Shown piece by piece: positions 58,292-64,000 of a DNA stretch of 64,000 nt. The translations under genes were made by a program, and so were the position numbers. How positions within the stretch are numbered: the stretch's first letter is position 1; each line of letters starts with the position of its first letter. The stretch is from ATX-6F1 sp943369485 (lineage in GTDB: Bacteria > Cyanobacteriota > Cyanobacteriia > PCC-6307 > Cyanobiaceae): assembly GCA_943369485.1 (NCBI GenBank), contig CALRNH020000007.1, positions 115,256 to 179,255 on the forward strand. Reading direction: 5' to 3'. Below the pieces are notes generated by a model. It was not told the DNA's origin, searched no databases, and worked only from the letters and a program-made list of their open reading frames with translations.

Positions 58292-58355
58292 CGGCGGAGC
58301 GGACAACCGCGGCCATCGTACAGATGTACTGACGGCCTAGGAAGCTGGTCGCCGC

Positions 58356-59318
58356 TCAGAAGGGCCGCTTCTTCTTGGCGGACTTGTCCAGGTCGGCGTC
58401 CATGTCCTTCAGCCGCTTGAGGATGCGATCGAAGTACTCCTTCAGGTAGTCCTCAAGCCGGGTGGTGGTGGCCGGGTCAAGGCCGAAGGCGGCATAGCTC
58501 TCCTCCATCGGCGCATCGAGGGGCTCTCCGCCGCCGGTGACCTCCGCAAAAGCGAGCCGCTCGGCCACGTTCACCCCCGGCTCAAAGAACGACGCCAGGG
58601 CCTGCATCAGCTGGATCAGGACCGGCCGCACCCGGAACACCCGCGCTGAGCGGCCACTGAGCTGCTCGCAGAGCTGCACGATCTCACCGGTGTTCCAGGC
58701 CTTCGGCCCCACCACGGGAAAGGCGCGACGCACGGTTTCGCTGCGCCCCAGGGCGGCCACCGCGAAGCGAGCCACGTCCTGGGTGTTCATGTAGGCAATC
58801 GGCGTGGGAGTGCCACTCACCCAGACGGTCTGACTCTCCAGCACCGGGATCGCGAACTGGCCGATCACCCCCTGCATGAAAGCGGCGCCCCGCAGGATTG
58901 TGTAATCGAAATCGGACTCTTCCAGTAGCTGCTCTGTGCAGGCCTTGATCTCCATCAGCGGCACCGCTGGATGGTCCGCGGCCCCCAGCAGAGAGAGAAA
59001 CACGAAACGCTTGACGCCGGCCTGGTCACAAGCGCGCAGCAGGTTGAGCTTGCCCTCCCAGTCGATCGTCTGGTTCGAGGCACTGTCGGTGGGGCGAGCC
59101 GTGGCTGCGTCGATCACCGCCTCCTGGCCCTCGAGGGCGTAATCGAGGCTGGCGGGTTCGAGCAGGTCGCCGCGGGTCAGTTCACAGCCCCACTCCTGAA
59201 GGAAATGCGCCTTGCGGGGTGCGCGCACCATGCAGCGCACCTGATGGCCCTGATCGATGGCGTGACGGGCGATCTGGCGGCCGAGGGTGCCCGTTCCACC
59301 GACTACCAGAACCTTCAT
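58356..59318 (-). CDS. ycf39: Ycf39-type atypical SDR, photosystem II assembly factor
   Basis: A 320-residue NmrA-like atypical SDR. MKVLVVGGTGTLGRQIARHA (GGTGTLGRQIxRxA), QVRCMVRAPRKAHFLQEWGC, and GCELTRGDLLEPASLDYALE are closely those of Ycf39. FVFLSLLGAADHPAVPLMEI replaces the classical active site. In cyanobacteria the Ycf39-Hlip complex delivers chlorophyll to newly made D1. Residues about 290-320 are a charged tail. Its neighbour petM is encoded on the same strand upstream. Confidence 0.88.
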   Translation of the reverse strand: MKVLVVGGTGTLGRQIARHAIDQGHQVRCMVRAPRKAHFLQEWGCELTRGDLLEPASLDYALEGQEAVIDAATARPTDSASNQTIDWEGKLNLLRACDQAGVKRFVFLSLLGAADHPAVPLMEIKACTEQLLEESDFDYTILRGAAFMQGVIGQFAIPVLESQTVWVSGTPTPIAYMNTQDVARFAVAALGRSETVRRAFPVVGPKAWNTGEIVQLCEQLSGRSARVFRVRPVLIQLMQALASFFEPGVNVAERLAFAEVTGGGEPLDAPMEESYAAFGLDPATTTRLEDYLKEYFDRILKRLKDMDADLDKSAKKKRPF

Positions 59319-59389
59319 GAAGGCGATGCAAAGCGCGGGGGCCGAGCCTAGGGCTCAAGGGTCCGGGGCGCGTTCGAAGCCCCTGGCGC

Positions 59390-59488
59390 TCAGTCCTTCT
59401 GGAGCTTGAGGAGCAGGGCGCCCCCCGCCAGTCCAACCGGGATCAAAACGAAGAAGATCGCCGCGATGCCGAAGATTTCAGAGGCCAT
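59390..59488 (-). CDS. petM: Cytochrome b6f complex subunit 7
   Basis: A 32-residue protein, MASEIFGIAAIFFVLIPVGL and AGGALLLKLQKD, consisting of one membrane helix and a short basic stroma/cytoplasm-side tail. Length and sequence are those of PetM. The small subunit stabilises the cytochrome b6f dimer in the thylakoid membrane. It sits 71 bases upstream of ycf39 on the same strand. Confidence 0.92.
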   Translation of the reverse strand: MASEIFGIAAIFFVLIPVGLAGGALLLKLQKD

Positions 59489-59572
59489 GGCCAAGGAACC
59501 GGTGTGTCCCACCTGTTTAGCGTCCCGCCGGCCTGATGGGCGACCCACCGGCCTGCTTAGACAGCCAACGGC

Positions 59573-60829
59573 TCACCCGACCCCCCCGGAATCGTCCGCA
59601 AGGGGCTTGGATACGGGCTTGCGCGCCAGCTCCAACGAACGAGCCAGTTCCAACAGCCGTGACCAGGGGGCGTCGCTGCGCACCTGGGCCGCCATCACGG
59701 CGCTCGCCCGGGCCTCCCAGCCGTCGTCCCTGAGGGCCGCCATCAGCTCTTGCAGCCGCGGGGGACCGCTGCCCAGCCGCCGGGCAATCACCGCCAGGGG
59801 CCAGCAGCGGGCCGGCAGACCAGGGTCGCTGGCCAGGGCCCGCAGCAACCTGGATCCCTCGCTCCCCAGGCTGGCCTCGCCTCCAGCGGCGATCACCGCC
59901 GCCTCGCCCGCCTCCATGGCCCCCAGGGTGGGCAGATCCTGAAGGGGGCCGATCCAGAGCGGTCCACTGATCGCCCAGGGGGCCTGGGTCGCCGGCGCGA
60001 CCGCACAGTCGCAGGCGCCCCAGCCCCGCAACCTCAGCAGGCTCTGCACCTGTTGATCGCCGCAGCCATGACAGTGGGCCAACAGGCCCAGGTTTGCCTC
60101 CTCTCCCGGCAGCGGCCGGCGCCTGAGCTGCACAGCGGTGCGAAAGGTGCGGCCCTCGCTGAACGAGAACAGCGGCCTCACCCCCCGGCCCATGGCCCAG
60201 GCTGTACGGGCGATCACCCCCAGCTGCAGGCGCAGGGCCAGCTCCCAGCTGGCGGGATGGGCCCGGGCCGCCGCCCCGAGCGACCGGATCGCCGCCGAGC
60301 GGTCGTGGCCCGTGGGGGAGCGGCCATCGGTGCTGGCCAGATACAGCACCCCATCGAAGGCCACCGCCTCCAGGGCCAGGGGCAACAGGACCGTGGGGCA
60401 GCCAAACCCATCGAGATCCAACAGCTCGAAGCGGCGCCGCTCCAGCAGACAACCCGCCAGCAGCTGCTGGGCGGTGAGGCCGGTGCAGCGGACCCGCTCC
60501 GGATCAGCCGTGGCCCCGGCGCCTGCGCGGCATGTCAACGGGGCCAGGTTGGCCTCCAGCAGCGGCAGACGATCGGAGTCGGCGTCGTTGGCCCAGACCG
60601 CCTCCGCCCCGGCTTCAACCCCGTAGCGCAGGGCGCGGATGCCGCAGCCTGCCATCAGATCCAACACCCTCAGGCGCCCTTGGTCGGCCCTCAGCTGCCG
60701 GGCCAGGAGCACCCCCAGATCCCGCGACGGACGCGACTGGGGCCGAAAGAAGCCGCCTCCGGTGCGCACCCGCACGGCGGCTTCGCAATAGTGAGTGCTT
60801 CCGATCGCGATGGCCGAACTGTTGACCAC
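59573..60829 (-). CDS. trm1: tRNA (guanine26-N2)-dimethyltransferase, Trm1 family
   Basis: A 418-residue Trm1 enzyme. GGFFRPQSRPSRDLGVLLAR (the NP/RPxxxxSRDLxVLL block), LRVLDLMAGCGIRALRYGVE (SAM motif I), AVWANDADSDRLPLLEANLA, FELLDLDGFGCPTVLLPLAL (motif IV, variant of DxDPFG) and LLAHCHGCGDQQ with CDC (zinc-type cysteines). Trm1 makes m2,2G at position 26 or 27 of tRNAs. It is mainly archaeal and eukaryotic, but occurs in cyanobacteria. The ATG overlaps the divergent hydrolase start by 20 bases; one of the two starts may be misplaced. Confidence 0.85.
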   Translation of the reverse strand: MVNSSAIAIGSTHYCEAAVRVRTGGGFFRPQSRPSRDLGVLLARQLRADQGRLRVLDLMAGCGIRALRYGVEAGAEAVWANDADSDRLPLLEANLAPLTCRAGAGATADPERVRCTGLTAQQLLAGCLLERRRFELLDLDGFGCPTVLLPLALEAVAFDGVLYLASTDGRSPTGHDRSAAIRSLGAAARAHPASWELALRLQLGVIARTAWAMGRGVRPLFSFSEGRTFRTAVQLRRRPLPGEEANLGLLAHCHGCGDQQVQSLLRLRGWGACDCAVAPATQAPWAISGPLWIGPLQDLPTLGAMEAGEAAVIAAGGEASLGSEGSRLLRALASDPGLPARCWPLAVIARRLGSGPPRLQELMAALRDDGWEARASAVMAAQVRSDAPWSRLLELARSLELARKPVSKPLADDSGGVG

Positions 60830-61757
60830 GAGCCTGGCTCAGCCTGTCGCCATCGCGGGAAGTGGCTGGGGCCGCCACGGCACCTGGCGCTGGCAGGACC
60901 AGGCCTGCCACTGGCGGGTGCTGGGGGAGGAGAGCCACCCTGCCGTGCTGCTGATCCACGGCTTTGGGGCCGCCAGCGGCCATTGGCGCCACACGGCGGC
61001 CCCCCTGGTGGCGGCCGGCTGGTGCGTCTACGCGATCGATCTGATCGGCTTCGGTGCCTCCGACCAGCCTGGCCTTCGACTGGACAACCGCCTCTGGGCG
61101 CGCCAGTGCGCTGGCTTTCTCGCCCAGGTGGTGGGCCGGCCGGCCGTGCTGGTGGGCAATTCCCTCGGCGGCCTGGTGGCGGTCACCACCGCCGTGGTCG
61201 CTCCGGCCTGGGTGCGGGCGGTGGCGGTGGCCCCGCTGCCTGATCCCACCCTGCTGATGCCGATTCCAAGGCGGCGGCCCCCCTGGCGACGACGGCTGAG
61301 GAGCTCCCTGGCGGTCCTGCTCTGCACCGCCCTGCCCCTGGAGCTGCTGCTGCCCCTGATCGCCCGCACCCCGCTGCTGGATCTGGCCCTGGCGGCCGCC
61401 TACCCCAACCGCGGCGCCATCGACGGCGAACTGCGCCGCCTGATTGCCAGGCCGGCCCTGCGGCCCACCGCCGCCTGGGCCCTGCGGGGCATGAGCATCG
61501 CCATGGCCCTTCGCCCCCGGGGGGCCACCGCCGCCGCTCTGCTGGAGCGCATGGCCCAGCCGCTGCTGGTGCTCTGGGGCCGCAAGGACCAGCTGGTGCC
61601 GGTGGCCGTGGCCGATCGGCTGCTGCGCCACAAACCTGATCTGGAGTTGCAGCTGCTCGATGGGCTCGGACATTGCCCCCACGACGAAGCCCCGCAGCAC
61701 TTCAACCCAAGGTTGCTGGGCTGGCTGGAGAGCCTGAGCCAGTCCGCCAGCACGTAG
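60810..61757 (+). CDS. Alpha/beta-fold hydrolase
   Basis: A 315-residue hydrolase: PAVLLIHGFGAASGHWRHTA (oxyanion HGFG), VYAIDLIGFGASDQPGL, RPAVLVGNSLGGLVAVTTAV (GNSxGG nucleophile elbow), PLLVLWGRKDQLVPVAVADR (catalytic Asp) and LDGLGHCPHDEAP (catalytic His). The pattern (IDLxGFGxSDxP, GNSLGG, GHCPHDE) is that of a common cyanobacterial/plastid group including pheophytinase-like proteins. The substrate is not defined; a chlorophyll- or lipid-related ester is possible. Divergent from trm1 and 24 bases ahead of ilvH. Confidence 0.82.
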   Translation: MAELLTTSLAQPVAIAGSGWGRHGTWRWQDQACHWRVLGEESHPAVLLIHGFGAASGHWRHTAAPLVAAGWCVYAIDLIGFGASDQPGLRLDNRLWARQCAGFLAQVVGRPAVLVGNSLGGLVAVTTAVVAPAWVRAVAVAPLPDPTLLMPIPRRRPPWRRRLRSSLAVLLCTALPLELLLPLIARTPLLDLALAAAYPNRGAIDGELRRLIARPALRPTAAWALRGMSIAMALRPRGATAAALLERMAQPLLVLWGRKDQLVPVAVADRLLRHKPDLELQLLDGLGHCPHDEAPQHFNPRLLGWLESLSQSAST

Positions 61758-61781
61758 TTTGGGGCTCGATCCGCTCAGGGC

Positions 61782-62312
61782 ATGAAGCACACCCTTTCGG
61801 TGCTGGTGGAGGACGAATCCGGAGCCCTCAGCCGCATCTCCGGCCTATTCGCCCGTCGCGGCTTCAACATCGAGAGCCTGGCCGTGGGCCCCGCGGAGCA
61901 ATCCGGCAAATCCCGGCTGACCATGGTCGTGGAGGGCGACGACCGCACCCTCGAGCAGATGACCAAGCACCTCAACAAGCTTGTGAATGTTTTAAGCGTG
62001 CTCGATCTCTCGCGCATTCCCGTCGTGGAGCGGGAACTGATGCTGCTCAAGGTGTCCGCCCCGCCGGAGAACCGAGCCGCGATTCTCGATCTGGTGCAGG
62101 TGTTTCGCGCCAACGTGGTCGACGTGGCCGAGAACGCGCTCACCCTCGAGGTGGTGGGGGACCCCGGCAAGCTGGTGGCCCTCGAGCAGGTGCTCGAAAG
62201 CTTCGGCATCCTCGAGATCGCCCGCACCGGCAAGGTGGCCCTGGAACGGGCCTCCGGCGTGAACACGGCCTACCTGAAGGTGATCGCCTCCGACAAGCGC
62301 GTGCCCACCTGA
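61782..62312 (+). CDS. ilvH: Acetolactate synthase small (regulatory) subunit
   Basis: A 176-residue IlvH/IlvN. KHTLSVLVEDESGALSRISG then LFARRGFNIESLAVGPAEQS is the ACT domain with the valine-binding site, SRLTMVVEGDDRTLEQMTKH and LNKLVNVLSVLDLS follow. VERELMLLKVSAPPENRAAI begins the second domain. It regulates the branched-chain amino-acid enzyme encoded elsewhere. Length is normal. Confidence 0.94.
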   Translation: MKHTLSVLVEDESGALSRISGLFARRGFNIESLAVGPAEQSGKSRLTMVVEGDDRTLEQMTKHLNKLVNVLSVLDLSRIPVVERELMLLKVSAPPENRAAILDLVQVFRANVVDVAENALTLEVVGDPGKLVALEQVLESFGILEIARTGKVALERASGVNTAYLKVIASDKRVPT

Positions 62313-62343
62313 ACGGGCGAACCGCTGGTGGACTCAGGCCGGC

Positions 62344-63048
62344 TCAGGGCTTGCCCTTGATCAGAGTGCCACCCTCCAGCAGCCGAGCCTTGGTGATCTT
62401 GTCCCCCTGTTGGATCTTGTCCACCACATCCATTCCCTTGATCACCCGGCCGAACACGGCGTAACGGCCATCCAACTCGGGCAGACCGCGCAGGGCGATG
62501 TAGAACTGCGCGCTGGCGGAGTTGGGGTCTTGCGAACGAGCCATGGCCAGGGCACCCCGCTCGTGCACGAGCTTGAGCTTGCCGCTCTCACCGGGACCCG
62601 CTACCTCCTGGCCGTAGCGGGGCTCCCCTTCCCCCTCAAGGGCGATCTCTAAGGGGATCAATCGAGGCGACCCCAGAGCCGGGTCGATGAAACTGCCCAG
62701 GCCGTACTGGCTGGGGTTCACCTTCGGATCGGCGCTCTGGGGATCTCCGCCCTGGACCACGAAGGGCACCGGCTCCCGGACCACCCGGTGGAACACCGTG
62801 TTGTCGTAGGCGCCGCGGCCCACCAGATCGACGAAATTACCGGCCGTGAGCGGGGCCGCCTTGCCATCGAGCTGCACCTGCACCTCCCCTTTGCTCGTCT
62901 CGAGGGCCACAACGGCGGTGCCACTCAGGCAGGGCACCGCCCCGGTGGCGCAGCCCAGTTCACTGTGGCGTTGCTCAGCCCCGCAGGCCGAGAGGGTCAG
63001 AGGGGAGAAGGCCAGCACCAGGGCCAGCAGAACGCGCAGGGGACGCAT
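62344..63048 (-). CDS. Cyclophilin-type peptidyl-prolyl isomerase, lipoprotein
   Basis: A 234-residue protein from MRPLRVLLALVLAFSPLTLS followed by ACGA, a signal peptide with a lipobox-like LSAC, so it is probably anchored to a membrane facing the periplasm or lumen. The cyclophilin domain has TSKGEVQVQLDGKAAPLTAG, NFVDLVGRGAYDNTVFHRVV, VVQGGDPQSADPK, RGALAMARSQDPNSASAQFY (substrate-binding SxPNSASSQF-type) and YAVFGRVIKGMDVVDKI. It assists folding of exported proteins. Start chosen at the signal peptide; the upstream extension overlaps ycf4, which ends one base upstream. Confidence 0.9.
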   Translation of the reverse strand: MRPLRVLLALVLAFSPLTLSACGAEQRHSELGCATGAVPCLSGTAVVALETSKGEVQVQLDGKAAPLTAGNFVDLVGRGAYDNTVFHRVVREPVPFVVQGGDPQSADPKVNPSQYGLGSFIDPALGSPRLIPLEIALEGEGEPRYGQEVAGPGESGKLKLVHERGALAMARSQDPNSASAQFYIALRGLPELDGRYAVFGRVIKGMDVVDKIQQGDKITKARLLEGGTLIKGKP

Positions 63049-63049
63049 C

Positions 63050-63628
63050 TCAAACCCCCTCCAGCGGCACCTTGAGAAAGCGGGCCAATTCGGCGCCGCC
63101 CTGCTCCAGGTCGCTGAGGCCGATGGGCTCACCCACCCGGGTCAAGGGCAGATCGCGGCGCCCTTGAACGCGCAGGGAGAGGCGCCGGCGTGGGCTGAGG
63201 CCATCGCGCACCTCCACCTTCACGGCCTGGATCTCGCGCAGGGGAATATCCAGCTGAATCCACTGGCGGAAGCCCCGACGGGTGATCGTGCACTGGCCGG
63301 CCGAGCGATCGAAGCGGTTGACGCCCGAACCCACGTCGAGGGCGATCACCACCCAGAGATAGGTGGAGAGCAGAACGGCCGCCAGGCTGTAGGCCCCCAT
63401 CACCAGGCCCTGGGGAACCCACAGCAGCTCGGCGGGGTGCCCCACCGGCAGCAGATCCACACCCAGATAGCTGGAGAGGCTGGTGAGCAGGAATCCGACT
63501 CCACCGGTACTGACCAGAACAGCCACCAGCACATTGGAGAGCCGGCGGGAACCGAGCACCGACTGCTCCAGCAGTTGCGGAACCGAGGCTGGAGCCCCGG
63601 GTGAGGCGGAGGGGGAAACCGAAGGCAT
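63050..63628 (-). CDS. ycf4: Photosystem I assembly protein Ycf4
   Basis: About 192 residues from MPSVSPSASPGAPASVPQLL; an ATG 11 codons upstream is also possible. LEQSVLGSRRLSNVLVAVLV then STGGVGFLLTSLSSYLGVDL is the first membrane pair, FVPQGLVMGAYS equivalent WVPQGLVMGAYSLAAVLLST the second. The C-terminal GSGVNRFDRSAGQCTITRRG and IPLREIQAVKVEVRDGLSPR are highly typical. Ycf4 acts in photosystem I assembly in the thylakoid membrane. It is divergent from psbD. Confidence 0.93.
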   Translation of the reverse strand: MPSVSPSASPGAPASVPQLLEQSVLGSRRLSNVLVAVLVSTGGVGFLLTSLSSYLGVDLLPVGHPAELLWVPQGLVMGAYSLAAVLLSTYLWVVIALDVGSGVNRFDRSAGQCTITRRGFRQWIQLDIPLREIQAVKVEVRDGLSPRRRLSLRVQGRRDLPLTRVGEPIGLSDLEQGGAELARFLKVPLEGV

Positions 63629-63798
63629 GGCTTGGGGCGTGCGGCGGCTGAGGACGGCCATCTTCGCGCCGCAGGGGGCACGCCGCCGGCCCTGGCGCCG
63701 ATGAACACGGGAAGAAATACCTAAGAGGCCCTGCAAAAGCCCTGCGCGGCTGCCGGTGTCGGCCCATTTCAACCTCTCTCGCACCGGCGAGAAGCGTT

Positions 63799-63817
63799 GT
63801 TACCATCGCCCGGTAAC
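63799..63817. promoter_or_regulatory. Inverted repeat upstream of psbD
   Basis: GTTACC-ATCGCCC-GGTAAC, a perfect 6-base inverted repeat with a 7-base spacer, 35 bases before the psbD start in the 224-base gap between divergent ycf4 and psbD. It could be an operator or a 5' leader hairpin. No known regulator site is recognised. Confidence 0.35.
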
Positions 63818-63852
63818 CAAAAGCGCGCGGGTTTTCCGCACGGTTCTCACCC

Positions 63853-64000
63853 ATGACGATTGCTGTAGGGCGCGCGCCTTCGGCCCGGGGATGGTTCGAC
63901 GTCCTCGATGACTGGCTCAAGCGCGACCGTTTCGTTTTCGTGGGGTGGTCCGGTCTGCTGCTGTTCCCCACGGCCTACCTGGCCCTGGGCGGCTGGCTCA
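63853..64000 (+). CDS. psbD: Photosystem II D2 protein (5' part, cut by the window end)
   Basis: The first 49 residues of D2: MTIAVGRAPSARGWFDVLDD then WLKRDRFVFVGWSGLLLFPT and AYLALGGWL. The sequence around RGWFDVLDDWLKRDRFVFVG is nearly invariant in cyanobacterial D2 proteins, and the first membrane helix begins in the GWSGLLLFPTAYL stretch. D2 forms the photosystem II reaction-centre heterodimer with D1. The gene runs off the window; psbC normally follows. Confidence 0.97.
   Translation, partial: MTIAVGRAPSARGWFDVLDDWLKRDRFVFVGWSGLLLFPTAYLALGGWL

Noticed and set aside
59750..61243. A long plus-strand frame across trm1 and the hydrolase gene
   Set aside because: It runs antisense to trm1 and out of frame through the hydrolase; composition is not protein-like.
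1..64000. CRISPR array, tRNA, rRNA or riboswitch
   Set aside because: No regularly spaced repeats, no cloverleaf with a TTCGA-type arm, and no known riboswitch core could be found by reading; a dedicated scan (tRNAscan-SE, Infernal) would be decisive.

Overview
The window is a piece of a GC-rich cyanobacterial chromosome, most likely from the Synechococcus/Cyanobium (alpha-cyanobacterial) group. The right-hand part fixes this. It carries ycf39, petM, an NTRC-type thioredoxin reductase-thioredoxin fusion, a split-alpha transhydrogenase (pnt), ycf4 and the start of psbD. The divergent ycf4/psbD arrangement is typical of that group. This part (about 46.5-64 kb) is core chromosome: tightly packed, uniform in composition, and free of mobile DNA that I can see.

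The left-hand part (about 1-46 kb) is an accessory cell-surface polysaccharide island. From left to right it holds: decayed remnants (0-0.75 kb); a methyltransferase, a coiled-coil protein, a helical-repeat protein and a glycosyltransferase-like protein (0.75-4.5 kb); a coupled cluster (4.9-11.2 kb) with three proteins carrying a GNGPSL-type MptE/DUF115 (GT42-sialyltransferase-like) domain, a metallo-beta-lactamase-fold protein and a GT2 glycosyltransferase fused to a CMP-nonulosonate-synthetase-like domain; a hexapeptide acyltransferase flanked by two decayed copies of one gene; a CDP-deoxyhexose operon (rfbF-rfbG-rfbH, a 3,5-epimerase-like gene, an SDR reductase) on the minus strand at 13.2-17.9 kb; a two-gene oxidoreductase operon; an IS3-family element; a sulfotransferase; a HEPN-MNT toxin-antitoxin pair; the dTDP-rhamnose operon rfbA-rfbD-rfbB-rfbC (26.0-29.5 kb); a GT14-like glycosyltransferase; a decayed 2-kb stretch with a broken sulfotransferase; a DUF1800/DUF1501 pair; a broken cysQ; and then a run of glycosyltransferases with one ABC-type exporter (36.5-46.2 kb).

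Read together, the island makes nucleotide sugars (dTDP-L-rhamnose, a CDP-3,6-dideoxyhexose, probably a CMP-activated keto-sugar acid), assembles them with many glycosyltransferases, decorates the product (acyl, methyl and sulfo groups) and exports it (ABC transporter). Pseudogenes, an IS copy, a toxin-antitoxin pair and a switch to AT-rich coding sequence between about 7.6 and 12.3 kb all point to repeated gene gain and loss.

The most interesting candidate system is the 4.9-11.2 kb cluster. Three different architectures of one GT42/MptE-like domain sit beside a CMP-sugar-acid synthetase fused to a glycosyltransferase, with a lactonase-like enzyme translationally coupled between them. I saw no CRISPR array, rRNA or tRNA gene. 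Domain calls come from reading motifs by eye, without database searches.
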